A DNA stretch of 64,000 nt, from positions 1-64,000 of the forward strand of contig BGZK01001575.1 in NCBI GenBank assembly GCA_005406025.1. Reading direction: 5' to 3'. This DNA is from Eumeta japonica. Taxonomy: Eukaryota > Arthropoda > Insecta > Lepidoptera > Psychidae. Positions within the stretch are counted from its first letter, which is position 1. Every line of letters starts with the position of its first letter. The notes below the pieces were generated by a model that did no database searches, was not told where the DNA came from, and worked only from the letters and a program-made list of their open reading frames with translations. This document shows, piece after piece, positions 48,341 to 60,809 of this stretch. A program made the translations under genes and the position numbers.

Positions 48341-48800
48341 TTAATCAAGTAAATGTTTGTCTTGGTAAAGACCTTGAATTTCCTGGGATGAACAGCTAGC
48401 TCCCTCTGATATGGCATTACATCGACTCTTGCTCGTTCTAACAGACGTAATGATGAACCCAAGTTTCAACTCCAATAATAATTCGTTAATTGCTTCCGGA
48501 TTTTCCCATGTAGTTCCAAAAATTGCGAACGGCATTCCATGCGCGCCTACTTCTGATTCGGCGCAGCATTTGCATTCACTCGACCGTCTTCCAGTACGCT
48601 TTCCCATGAACAGGACGCCACAGGACAGTCGCGACAAAGGTTGCTTTTACGCTGCCTTCTACGTTTAAATTCATTCGGCCCTTTTTGAATAATCCATACG
48701 GAAAAGGGAGACTCCAGTAAATAGCATGCATTTCTTCTTAAATAAATTTTTGCTACAGCGCGATGCTCTAATTTCATAAAAATTGTAAAACTACTCAAAA
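48341..48800 (-). pseudogene. Unassigned decayed coding-like tract
   Basis: Two overlapping minus-strand frames (48547-48798 and 48341-48637) have less AT bias than the flanks. One starts with KLEHRAVAKIYLRR and later NEFKRRRQ. This resembles, weakly, the start of a mariner-type DNA-binding domain. The rest is not recognisable. It is probably an old transposon relic, but this is not certain. Confidence 0.3.
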
Positions 48801-49240
48801 ATACTCATATCGGTAGCGCCAAAAACACTCATTTGTATTACTTATTATTTTTAGAAATAATGAATTTAAAAGGTTGGTACACATACATGAATTTCTGTGA
48901 TCCGAACCTGGATATGTAACATAAAGAAATGAATTCAAAATTCGTCTTCTATTTCTGTTACTTTTGAGGGGCAAATTAGAGTTAAAAGGGAACACTTTGC
49001 AAACTGCACCGTGTGATATATCAAATGAAAGTTGTTGTGAGGGTCTTAAATATAATATATATTTACAAGATAAAAAAATAGTTTTAGTTATTTAAGAAAA
49101 TAGTAACCATTCCCCTTTATATCCGAATCTACTGAGCCTAACAATTGGAAAAAATGCGAAAAATAGTTCTTTACTAATAGAGTCTTTATAGTCTATGTCT
49201 ACTAGAGAAGTCTTTGGTATTAAATTAATATGGTAAATCG
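48801..49240. other. AT-rich intergenic
   Basis: Nothing recognised. Confidence 0.4.
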
Positions 49241-49248
49241 CACACACA

Positions 49249-49295
<47 letters not shown>

Positions 49296-49341
49296 GCGTG
49301 CGTGCGTGCGTGCGTGCGTGCGTATGTGCGTGCGTGCGTGC
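49241..49341. repeat. (CA)n-(GT)n-(GTGC)n microsatellite
   Basis: A short CA run joins a GT run head to head (palindromic centre CACACACACGTGTGTGTG), then grades into GTGC/GTGCGT repeats. Alternating purine-pyrimidine of this length can adopt Z-DNA. The minus-strand frame rich in Thr-His is not a gene. Confidence 0.9.
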
Positions 49342-50755
49342 ATTCGTGACAGTGTGTTCATGTCACCTCAAAACTTTACATTAACAATGGCAACAATTTA
49401 GATTCCCAAAGTAAATTAATAATCTTTATTATTACTACGATATCCTCATAATTACCACAGCTAGCATATGAAACGAGATTTAGTTGAACGAAATCCGATT
49501 ACGCAAAAAACTAACTAAAAAGTTATAAACAAGCGAAAAACATCAATTTACAGTACTTATTACCAGCCACTTCAGCTATAGATTCGCTGGGCAACAAGTC
49601 CTTACAAAAAATATTATATAATAAATTGGAAAAAGTTATATATATGACTTCTGTGTTTCTTATGTCTATTCTTTGTCTATTATGATTCGTAGAAAAATTG
49701 TAGCTAGTTATGAACCGGACAATATTTTACCATAACTTTTTTCTCTTTTTTATAACCTCTTGATCTGTAATTATTCGTATAAAGTTTATTTCAATCACAT
49801 TTATTATCGCCATAGACTTCTGATACTTGAAAAATTAGAAATGTAGTTCTTGAAATTAGTTATAAATGTCACGATAGGTTCCTTCATAACTCGTCACTAC
49901 TTGTTTTGGTAAGAACTTATAAACACGACTAACTGCGCGAACGCTAACTTGAACCTAGGTAACAGGGTCGGTGTTAACTCGGCACATTAGCACCAACGAA
50001 TGGGTGCCATATTGGTCATCCGACGAGCCAGTACTTAAATGTAAATTTGTGTTTTAACGATAGCATTGTTTGACTCACTTAATAATTTTGATAACTTTTA
50101 AATTTCTAGCAATTCAATTATCATTGCACAATAATATGGTTGAAGTAATTTTTAACTATGGGCTATAAAAAAGAGTTATTATACTATGTTTTATTATATA
50201 TATTATGTTTTGAATCGATAAATTTCATAATACTTTATATACATGTTTTTCAAAATATTGTGACCTAGGTTTGATTAAAATTTTGTGTAATCATCTGTTT
50301 CTATTACAATTTATAGGCCATCATAGAGTTTTCAAATTTTAATTGCAAAAAATTTTCGGGCATAACTTTTCATTGATAAAACTTTTACCCACAAATCTAG
50401 ATTTACGTTCTTTAATAGCTTCGAAGCACCAACCATACTCTATGTTTATTAGAAAATCGCTAGCAAATGATTTAAAAATATTAATAAACAAAAATCTTCA
50501 AATATTTTTTATCACAATAACTGCAACGCTCCTTACGGCTACACTCGTATGAACATGGTGCAATTTCCATTATAAACAATATTTCCATCTATTTGTGTGC
50601 TTATTTTTATTCCAATCAATGAAGCTTTACTCCACGACCTATGATGTAGAGTTTTACATCTTTTATTCCGCATGTCGATAGCTACAAAGTCATCTTATTA
50701 TTTATTAAACCCTATTAAGGACCACGATCGTTTCCAATACAAAAAACCAGGACTA
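49342..50755. other. AT-rich intergenic
   Basis: No gene. A few short frames with no domain. Confidence 0.4.
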
Positions 50756-52077
50756 TACGTGCGGCACACTATAAGGTTCTGAAACCGGCTACTTATATAC
50801 CTAAATAATATTTAAAAAGTAATTACTACATTTTAAAATGGAACTCTTTGGCTGCAGAATACAGTTTATTTGATCTAACTGTTGTTTTATTTTTACATTA
50901 TGGCGTCATTTTAAAAATTGCCTGTATTCGTAATTCGTGTAAATTTTTGTAATATAATTTTCTACGATTTTAAGTGTAATTTGACAACTTAGCAGAGCTT
51001 CAAATTTTGTCGATGAAGCACCATGCTAGACGACTATTTATGACTGATTTGCAGAATTCAAGCGCGGTCGTGTCAATCTCAGGGATGAATTTCGTGATGG
51101 TCGCCCGTCCATCGCTGTGAACAACAAAGACATCGATGTTATGCGTTGCATGATCGAAACAGACAGACATGTAACCTACCATGAGATTCGGGCATCCTAA
51201 GATACAGGCATGAGTCGAATACAATCAATCTTACACAAATATTTAGGTATGAAAAAGCTGTTCTCACGGAGGGTCCCACGCAATTTGATTGAGACTCATA
51301 AAACGGACCGCGTCACTTGGTGTAATGCCATGCTTATCAGATTCAAGGAAGGGGCGTCAAATTTAGTGAGGGGTATAGTAACAGGTGATGAAGCATATAT
51401 TTATTGCTACGACCCCAAAACAAAGCAGCAATCGACCTTATGGATCTATCGAGTTGAGCCGAAACAAACCAAAGTCGCGTGCGAGCGAAATGCCTTTAAG
51501 CGGGTGATTGCTTCTTTTCTTGGACACGTGGAAAATTTGACATGTGGTTATTGTTGTTTTAGGGAATTGTCGTACTGTGAATAGTGATTGGTACACGACC
51601 GTTTGTTTGCCACAAGTTGTTGACGAGGTCTGAAAAATAACCGTAAACGTCGTATCATTTTCCAGAACGACAATGCCAGTTCTCAAACCATCAAACAGAC
51701 AAATAAATTTTTGAAGGAGAAAAGTATCGATGTTTTCTCCTTCAAAAATTTTGATTGCTCATAAGTTCTAACTTGTGAGCAATCCTGCTTACAGTTCCGA
51801 CCTGGCACCTTATGATACTTTTTTGTTCGCAAAAATTAAGAACCGATTACGCGATCAACGCTTTTCATCACCAGAAGAGGCTATCGAAGAGTATGAAACA
51901 CATGTTTCCGAGGCCACTAGGTAGTAGTAGCATAAATGTTTTCAAAATTGGTTTATTCGTATGAAAAAGTGCATTTACGCTTATAAAGAATATTTTGAGA
52001 AACAATAAATTCATTTTCGACCATTCATAGTAATTTTTTAGTCATTCATTCCAGAAACTTTCAGTGCGCCCTACGTA
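50756..52077 (+). mobile_element. Mariner transposon, copy 2 (broken transposase)
   Basis: The ends are inverted repeats starting TACGT, with GG-C-CACT-AAG-TTCTG shared between 50756-50783 and the reverse of 52050-52077, and TA at each edge. The length is 1322 bp. The 5' non-coding 120 bp aligns with copy 1. Transposase parts: DNA-binding region (about 51060-51300), TGDEAYIYCYDPKTKQQSTL with the first Asp (about 51384), FQNDNASSQT-like second Asp (about 51660-51690), AYSSDLAPYD with the third Asp (about 51790), and a C-terminal end near 52010. All three catalytic Asp are still present, but stops, frameshifts and a palindromic insertion (about 51735-51773) break the frame. Same orientation as copy 1. 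Confidence 0.88.
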
Positions 52078-52084
52078 CTATGAC

Positions 52085-52240
52085 GACTTCGTGTAAAGCT
52101 CCTTTCGCTCACACAGAGAACACGCGCGTTAGCTAACATTGACGAGGACGGAGAGGCCGTGCGTCGTTGTCGCGACCCGTGAACCGTGAAGGCCGGGCCG
52201 CCGCGCGCCCGCGCCCTCTTGCGGCTCCTTCGCTTTTAAT
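52085..52240. promoter_or_regulatory. CpG-rich islet next to mariner copy 2
   Basis: This CpG-dense stretch (core 52150-52225) begins within 10 bp of the transposon end. Composition is like the islets near dpp. No protein-like frame. The adjacency suggests the element inserted beside an existing islet. Confidence 0.3.
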
Positions 52241-55200
52241 CACATGGTATCTATTTAAATACGACATCAGAAGTTCACTTGAGTGCTAGAAAACTATATA
52301 CCTCGATGTTCAATTTCAAGCGAAAAAAGTACAATACATTTTTCTGTACGTTGTAGATCTCACACAATCCAATACATCTATTGAAGACATCAACTCTACT
52401 GGGGTCTTACAAAGATATAAACAAAAGTCGGTTCGATTGTAAATTAACAGAAATTAATACAATACTAACAATGATACTCCATATAATTCTACCCGCTAAT
52501 ATTCTTATTTTGAGGAAACGACTAGATTGAATTATCTGAAAGGACCCAAACTATATCGATGTAAATTTTTCCTTTGATAAAGTATTGTATTTAAAGCTTA
52601 TCTATATTCTTTAGATGTATCTTTCTTGCAAAAATGAGATAAGAAATCTAATGGTGTTTTATTGAGGGTCATTTAGTAGATTTTTGAGGTAATTACATTG
52701 TTGCTGTTTTTGGTTCTCAACACAACAACTACATGACATAAGTTACAGACATTGTACGTTTTATGTTATGCATCTAAATATTTATTGCTAAAATTGAACA
52801 TAAGCAACTGTTCCCATGGAAAGTCATTATTTTCCTAAAGTAAACTCGAAGGACACTGAGCAAAACTCGATTGCCCAGGCAATAATAATTTTATTTTATA
52901 TACACCAAGAGTATCACAGTTTTATACTATTCATTAATTTGTAAATTAATTTTTGTGTACAAAAAAAAAACATTATTTTTTACGGATTTTATTTACGTAT
53001 GACGATGTTGTTGACCTAGAAAAATCTGCTAGATTGCATATCGAAAAAAAAATTGTTTAAATCTATACGAAAACAAATAGCACTCTATCTGGGACAAATA
53101 ATTTTAATCCATTAATGTGTTCATTTTATTATTTAGCTATGGAAGATTTTATAAATAATTTTCTAAAATACATATTTTAATTATTCTATACGATGTTATA
53201 ATCAGAGCATCCATAAGTGTAGTACACCAATTCAGCTTTGTTTAAAATTAATATTTGAAATAGAATACAGTATATTTTTCTTCTAACTCGTCTGAATTTG
53301 CAATAGCGACCGTGTGTCTAGCCTTTTACGTCAGCTGGTCACTAAAATTTATGTCTTTCGAACAAAAATATCAAACTGTAACAACCGCTTTATTTTTTAT
53401 ATATTATTATTTAAGTGAATTTAGAGATTTTCCACAATATAATCATCAATAAGGGCTTATATTACCGACTATACAAATATATAAGTCCAGAAGTGTGCCA
53501 GTGAAAGGGCCAGTGAAATTTTATTGTTTTTCGTACAAAGTACAACCATAGTGGTTGTACATCCAGCAAAATATTAAAATATTTATATACGTGTACAATA
53601 TTTTGTCAAAGTTTTATTCATTTAAGCCGATCCGATTGAATACTACCAATCGAAAATCGTATTTAATTATTATTTACATTTCTTTTTATTCCTTTAATTA
53701 CTGCAATATTTTACCCATTTTATGCATAAATTAATATAAGGGTGCGCAATCTTTAGGAGTAATGCTGCTTTTGTACTTCTTGCACGGTCCCTCTTTTGTG
53801 AAATCATTCAGATCTTGGTTATCATAAATAAATTTTCCTCATAATTATCTTTTTGAACTATTAGTTTCGTCATCGTTAGATCCATTTAAGATATCATCCA
53901 CTACCAGTGGTGTTAAGGCTTCGAAAATCCATTTTAATCTTCAAGAAATGTACCATACTCTTCGGGATTGAGTATTATTATTACTTGTTTTATTTTAAAT
54001 TCTTCAAAAAAAATGCTCTGCGGAAGAAAATTTAAGACTTGGGAACAGGCGGTTGAGGAATTCAGACAACTCATTTTTTCCCACCTATCGCAAAATGTAT
54101 TCTAACTTTCTTCTACGAAAATTTACAATTTCACAAAATTAGCAACTTGCAGTACAATTTACGGAAATCGAGATTTCATCGGATGTCGACGTTTTGAGGT
54201 TCTCGAATTCTCTTCTAGTATTTTCCAGAAGTATGTCACGCCGACATCCCATGGGTGGTTATATAAACCTTGAATATATTTTGAACAAATAAGCCGAACC
54301 TACTTGCCGCATTCAAAAGGCTAACTAAACTTGGTTTACCGGTAATTCGACTTCAATTTTGAGAGATCTTTAATAAAAGAAAAATGTTTCTAAAATGATC
54401 TCCATTCTTAACAAAGTTGTAGTAAATTTTTAAACTTGATCGGCGGTTTATCTGTTCAAGAAAAATCTGCGATCTAAAATTTTCAAAAAAATTTGTTTAT
54501 GATAATTTTTCGATTATTAAAACATTAATTTTTCAAAATAAATCGTTTTTAGTGCTTAACGATTGCGTTGAACGTCGCAAATCTCGTTTAAAAGATTACA
54601 TTCATCAAAAGGTATTGTGGTCCACAAAAAAATAAAATATTTCCAAAGTAACTTTCAGATTTCTTGACCCACTAATTATTAAATCTAATTTTTGATTAAA
54701 AAAAAAAACTAAAACGAATGCTAGTCCTTTTCAAACAGGTACCTTCGTACAAAAGGTATATGTAACAAAATATTTAAAAGGTGATAATTAGGTATTTATT
54801 AATAACTTTAATAATTTGATGTAGAACACAAAAAATGTCGATTTATAAAATGTGACCGATAATGTTTTCGTACTCAAAACTATTAAATACTTAAAACATT
54901 GTGGGAAGTTTTAAGACTAGCCTGGAATGTGAATAGTGAATAAATATCCAGATTTTTTTTAATTTTTCACAGTTGATTCGTTCTAATGAATAAATCCATA
55001 GAAGCGCAGAGACGAAGGTGCAATAAATACCAATAAAAAAATATGTAATAAAATAATAACAAAACATCAAAATTTGTTAGTAAAATCAATATATTTTTCC
55101 TATTATTTTAAATATAATAATAATTAGAGAATATTGATATCAATAAATAGAAAGCATATTTCGGTATAATAGTTATAAGTGATTCAAATTCTTTTAGAAA

Positions 55201-56077
55201 TTCTGCCAATTAATTAGTAATAATAAAAATAAATAATTGGAAATCAATTTTAATAACAATCAATTATAATAGGGTGCGTCACAGTGATTAAAAGAATAAC
55301 AGTAATTTTAAATTATACGTCAAATAAATCAATTACATAAAGAATGAATGTCAAATTTTATTTTGGGGACAACAAATTCAAAGTACATATTAAAATAATT
55401 CTCTTAAAACATTTCCAATGTTATATTATATTATTATAATAATAAATTATTATTCGGTCAAAGTAATTAATAAACATAGTAAATAATGTAAAGTCGATTT
55501 CTTAATTTAAATATTGCCTGATTTAATGTACAATAAGGTCAAATCAGAATAAAAGTGTATAGTATAGCGCACGCACACACAAAGGAGTCGAGCATGACGG
55601 CATCACGGCATGACACCGTAACGCCGTTTGCCGTCCTGGCATTTGAGTTGATTTTACTGCCAAGGCGCGCTAATAGATGTTTCACATTAAAAATAAAAAT
55701 TTATATTATAATGTTATTGGAAGCAGGACTATTCTTGCAACAATATTATATTCATAAATTTTTATTTTGTAATAAGACCTTAAAATATTATATTTTCAAT
55801 TAACAGACGAATATATGATTTTTAATGTCGGATCATAGAACCGTTCAAACGTTAATCAAACTCATAAGACAGTCTTAACCAAGTCTTACATATTAAATAA
55901 ACATACACTAATTACGTATGTATATGATTGAAATTTCGTTTTCTTAATAGTCATACATTTTTTTTATAGATTTATGAGTCAATCATAAATTCATTTCTAA
56001 TTTGATGAAACGAACACAGCATTACAAATATCAATTATGCAAATCTGTCATGAATACAAGTTGCAAATTAAAAAGTT
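52241..56077. other. AT-rich intergenic, one possible decayed frame
   Basis: No gene was found in almost 4 kb. Around 53750-53960 the minus strand reads as a broken frame with GPCKKYKSSITPKDCAPL, which I do not recognise. A small palindrome GTACAACCATAGTGGTTGTAC lies near 53543. A GC-richer patch lies at 55565-55680. Confidence 0.35.
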
Positions 56078-56383
56078 AAGCCACAACTCCACTGCTGCAC
56101 ACTACCCGCTATGCACGTGTTCTTAACTTCGGTTCTATATGAAATGTAATTGCGACACGAACAAGCCCCACACAGATTTTATGTCACCGACACGCAAGTG
56201 GTCTGTTTGTATATGACACTCAGGTACATGCTAAGCATGAATGCATATGGTGGCTGTTTCATGACGTGCGGGGCGGCACAGGGGAAGCGGAACGTGCACT
56301 GTAGAATCGTCGACGCGTGCGCTGAAGAAACACACGAAGCAGCGTGTCCGTGGCGCGGCGTGAGCAACAGTGGAGTGGAGTCT
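56078..56383. mobile_element. MITE-like element with about 45-bp inverted ends
   Basis: The left end CCACAACTCCACTGCTGCAC and the reverse of the right end (about 56337-56383) share CTCCACTG-TGC-CAC and CACG-NN-CTT blocks over about 45 bp. The interior is GC-richer than the flanks and has no conserved frame. Divergence between the ends shows it is old. Confidence 0.5.
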
Positions 56384-56495
56384 TTAAGTAAGAGTAAGGG
56401 GCAAAAATTAAGATGTTAATTCGTTTTCTTCGGAAACATGCAGTTTAGATTTTTGATGTGAAACATCTGTAGGCGCAGGGTAAACCGGATTGTTG

Positions 56496-56778
56496 ACGTG
56501 GCGACGCTTACAGTAATGACGGGTCGCCACGCTATACTAGGGTATATATACAGTCTATTTATAGTAGAGCGTACTGTATAGTGACGGGCCGCCACGCTAT
56601 ACAATGGTATATATATAATCAAAATGTATACCGTAGTAAACAGCACCATCGAACCGAGTGAGAAGGTAGTCGCACAGTCGCTTGCGTATGGCGACGCGTC
56701 GCCACATCGTACACACTACTACCTGTGGACTGTATATATCTATAGTATAGCGTGGCGACCCGTCGCCACACCATACAC
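56496..56778. repeat. Cluster of palindromic GTGGCGAC/GTCGCCAC repeats
   Basis: GGGTCGCCACGCTATAC (56521-56537) is inverted as GTATAGCGTGGCGACCC (56745-56761). Further copies (GCCGCCACGCTATAC near 56588, GGCGACGCGTCGCCAC at 56690-56705, GTGGCGACCCGTCGCCAC at 56752-56768) form nested palindromes interleaved with TATATATA runs. It is probably a composite foldback element. Confidence 0.75.
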
Positions 56779-57470
56779 ACACATTACTACATTTTGGTTA
56801 ATATGATTGTATTTATTTGTATATGGTTAATATATGTATTACTGTGACAAGCAATTGCATAGTAATAACATCAGAGGAAACATCGAATATAACTATTACT
56901 GAAGTCACAGATGAAATGAATTAAGTTGTGGCAACTTGAAATTAATATTGAATTTTTGTGTTTAATGAAAATAAATGTTTATTAAATAAATAGTCATCAT
57001 TTTCTGCAAAAATTTCGTCATATTTAATTTTCCCGTTATTCCATTTATGCTATATTTAGTTCCTGTCGTAATCTTGTCTTTAATGTTTATTACTTGTACA
57101 AACTCGATGTTTCACATCTGCCAGGCGTCCTGTGACGGCTCACATTTTTTTACTTAATTTTCCTAACATGCATTATACTATGTATAAGAATAAATTATTT
57201 CATATTTCCGATTCACAAATTCGAATATAAAGACACATTACATGGTTTTTCAAATTTTGGGCATAGATTAAAAACTAGTGTGCCTCGATAACAATTTTTT
57301 TTTAACACTGAAGCAATTCCTTTCGACTGATGTCTCACAGGTATAGTAATTTAAATTGGAAAATGAACTATCTTCCACATTTAATTTACATATAAAAAAA
57401 AATCAAATTCTGTCATAAGAAATAGATAATTATTTCTATAAATGTTCAGTTTCACGACCATTAAGAGAGC
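56779..57470. other. AT-rich intergenic
   Basis: Nothing recognised. Confidence 0.4.
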
Positions 57471-58060
57471 ATTGTAAAACTAGCTTATAAAAAGCTTGGG
57501 GCGCTCAACAGAGCATGACAGTACTTCAAGCCGGATCATCGTATGTCACTTTATAAAACACAAGTACGACTACATTTAAAGTACTGTTGCCACTTCTGGG
57601 ATGGGGCACTCCAATATCAACTATTGTCTCTAGAGTGCATCCAACATCGAGCATTTCGAATCGTTGGCGACCATGTAGTATCTGGCCAACACGACCAATT
57701 AGTTTTTCGTAGAGATATAACATCTCAGTACATGCCCTATTGCATAATTATGTGCTCTGCAGAAATATGCAATCTTATTCCTGCCGGTGATTTCCATCAT
57801 CGTGTCGCTTACCGGAAATATCATCAGCACCATCTTGATGCCAGGTGATCTACCGCAGTACGTTTCATGCGCGAGTTTTTGACACGTACGATTAAACTTT
57901 GGAATGACTTTCCACTAGCAGTATTCCCGGTAAACTATGATAAAGGGGTCTTTAAGAACAGGCGTATTCCCTTCTAAAAGGCTAGCAACATAATTGTCAC
58001 TCCTATGGAGTTGCGGGTGTCCATGGGCAGCTGTGACTATCTACTTTCTGTCCGCGCGCA
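57471..58060 (+). pseudogene. Jockey/CR1-like LINE reverse-transcriptase C-terminus
   Basis: The frame reads SLAKKLGALNRA (57477 onward), a stop, then MSLYKTQVRLHLKYCCHFWDG (57543), ECIQHRAFRIVGDHV, then AGDFHHRVAYRKYHQHHLDAR (57787-57848), a stop, then VRFMREFLTRTIKLWNDFPL and KGVFKNRRIPF. This is the conserved post-RT region of a lepidopteran-type Jockey/CR1 non-LTR retrotransposon. The upstream RT catalytic domain and endonuclease are missing, so it is a typical 5'-truncated, inactive copy. Confidence 0.88.
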
Positions 58061-58734
58061 TGCTCATTTTCCGCATAGAAATCCCATTAAAAACGTTGGA
58101 GATTGTAATATCTTCGTCGTTTCATCGATATGTTTTCCTACATCGTTAAAGTAAGTGATACATACCCACCTTAAACTGTGCACATCTTAATGTATCATTT
58201 TAAGTCTACGACATGAAAATGTTTATTTCGGCTTCTGATGGGATTATAAAAATTACTTGTTTCTACATTCTTGGAAACCTAACTCCTTTTGAAAGGCCAA
58301 TATTGAAATTGATGGTTTGCAAGGTAGTGTTAAAACTATCAAAATAGACACTATACTTCCAGTTCGAAATTAAGACTGATGTGTTTCCAAGTTTCTGGAA
58401 TATGAAATTAAAGAAGGCAAAATCGAAGAAGTTTAGCACGAAAGGATTCTGAACTATATGAGATATATTTCGAGATATATTAATTTCTATATTGTATACT
58501 ATTTCGGCGTTCGTAAGAAATGAATTTTTAAAGGGTCAAAGTGAAAAAAATATATAAAATGGAATTTTGAATTAATGAAAATCGGTGGCACAATAATTTA
58601 TGTTTTATTTTAATAATATAAGGAAGTATTGGCCATTTTAACTATCAATATAGATACAATTACGAATCATAATATATATATATACGAAAACCTGTATACT
58701 TCAAGTGAAACATAGAATCTTTCAAAAAACGGAG
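58061..58734. other. AT-rich intergenic between two LINE relics
   Basis: Nothing recognised. Confidence 0.4.
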
Positions 58735-58932
58735 CGACAAAACAAACACTAGACAGAAGGACCATCTTTCTGCTCATAAAACCCGTCTGAGCAAAGTTAA
58801 CCATTTAAGGGGCAATGTGTGCGCTTTTATAATAATATTCCAGCAGAAATTCAATATTTGCCATTTTATGAATTTAAACGTTTCGTTAAAAGAAAGTTAT
58901 ATGGCAAGGGCTATTACACTGTTTCTGAATAT
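58735..58932 (+). pseudogene. Second LINE C-terminal relic (different family)
   Basis: The translation DHLSAHKTRLSKVNHLRGN continues after a 1-bp frameshift as CVRFYNNIPAEIQYLPFYEF, then KRFVKRKLYGKGYYTVSEYF and a stop. This is the closing region seen in many insect non-LTR retrotransposon ORFs (F-x-K-L-P...F-K...L-x-x-K-x-Y-Y-T/S-I/V-x-E). It differs from the relic at 57.5 kb. No RT domain remains. Confidence 0.8.
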
Positions 58933-60635
58933 TTTAATTAAAAAAAGCCCATGGGAATGAACTGCTGGGCTATCAGCTTGCTTCATATTATTTTTAAATG
59001 TCGACTAAATTATTAACTAGTCAATACTTTGTATCGACGAGTAAAAAAAGATCAACCCTTGAGTTTCTTGCCCCTTCTTGTCAAAGTGATCAGCATTTGG
59101 AATGGGTGGTAATGTCAAAAAAAAAATCATTAATGACGTATTTCAAATGTAATTTCATTACATTATAAAGGTATTTGTGATTTGATTTAATTTGAATTAA
59201 ATCACACTTCGATCATAATTTTCGGTCAGTCCCAACGCGAATTTTGAAAAATGACATTTATAAACTAAATTATTTTGATAGAGTATTTACAATTGAATTT
59301 AGCTGCAAGTATTAATTTTCTTATATGATTCCTTATGATAACAAAAAGAATTATGCACAATGTAACGCGAAAGCGACTTTGTCCATCGATCTGTCTGTTA
59401 TGTTATCGTGGCTAAACTGCTGGACCGATATCACCACCACTTGCTATGAAGACAGAGGCTAATCTTTTTGTTTGCCTAAAAGTTGTATACTTAAGTCTCC
59501 TTGAATTTTGACAATGGACTAATAGGATTTAATAAAATTTGATACATTCAGTATAACTCACCATCGCATAAAAATATCGCGATCCATCTGCATATAAAAT
59601 CTATAGAAATTTAATGGATTCCGTCGGCTTTTATTTTTTTATTGATAAAGGAAAATATATATATAAACACACATAATATACTAACGTGTCGAATTTCGTC
59701 AGATTTTGTTTAACAGATATTTTTATCATTGTGCACAAATATTTCTCTCCGATAGTGTCATTGATTTACCCTCTTTCGCTTTTCAATTTAAATTTTTTAT
59801 GTTCCGCAATCTACTTTTCAAAATTACTATTTTTTTTATTATTATATAAGGTTCATGACGACGTTGCATTGGCTTGTGCAAGACTTCGCAGACGATTTAA
59901 TTCTTACAATGAGTTGAGGTCATGAGAGTTATTTAAAGGCTTTTTTTGAATCTAGTGTACAAATGGCCAAGCCTTCGAGCGTCTTAAGTCGATATAAAGC
60001 AACGTACGCTTGGCCTTTGGCGATTAAATGAAAGCTTAAATCTACTATAGTTGTGTCTAATGTTGTAGCTTATAAATTTTGAACCATTACTGCCCAGCAC
60101 AATATTAGCGGAAGCATTCATCTTTTTACTTTTCATTGACCTCTTTAAGGACCAAATTCCAGATTAATCGATTTTACAATTTGAATTTCAAATAACAATT
60201 TATTATTCCAATTTTAAGCATATAGGTTAATTGTAATCGCCCTTTAAGACCCTTCATTTTGATACGCCACTCGGTTTGAATTACATAATTTTCTTTCAAA
60301 ATTCCTAATTAGGCGCTAAAAAAAAACCGTCATTTTCATTTTTTATTGTTGTAATATATTCAATAACACTTACGTTATTACGACGAATCAAAGAACGTAT
60401 AACCATTAAAGTCGGTTCAAGCGTTTGTAGTTACGAGGAAACAGAGGTTCAGACTTGCATAAATACAAACATGCATTATAACCCTTCTCTTGGCATGGCT
60501 TAATTGGTATTAATTCTTTTATGTACACGTGTTCATATGGACAAACGTACATAAAAGTTAATAAACAAGGACATTATTTATAAAATGTCTATATAATGTT
60601 TATAAACCAATTTTTATGCGTTTTGTTCATTTCAC
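58933..60635. other. AT-rich intergenic with minor repeat phrases
   Basis: No gene. A 79-codon frame (59686-59925) is Phe/Leu/Ile-rich at first and ends VHDDVALACARLRRRFNSYN; it is not recognised. A repeat-like phrase lies near 59390-59460. Confidence 0.35.
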
Positions 60636-60760
60636 CAATGATTCCCAAAGTGATCTATATTGACCCCAGGGGTCGACTTCAGACTGCCTGGGGTCCTTGT
60701 CAATGAAAACGAAAACTGGGGGTGCATTAGATGTAAATGGGTCTCCAAAAAAATGAATGT
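60636..60760. mobile_element. hAT-like terminus / short remnant
   Basis: 'caatgattcccaaagtgatc' followed by 'gaccccaggggtcgac' matches the style of hAT ends (CAGTGGTTCCCAAAGTGG) with a following GACCCC/GGGGTC palindrome. The other end was not located. Confidence 0.45.
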
Positions 60761-60809
60761 ATAATATAAACCAAATAAAAATCTTTAGTTTTATACAAAC
60801 AATTATTTT

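Noticed and set aside
49092..49361. An 89-codon minus-strand frame rich in Thr, His and Arg
   Set aside because: It is the translation of the GT/GTGC microsatellite.
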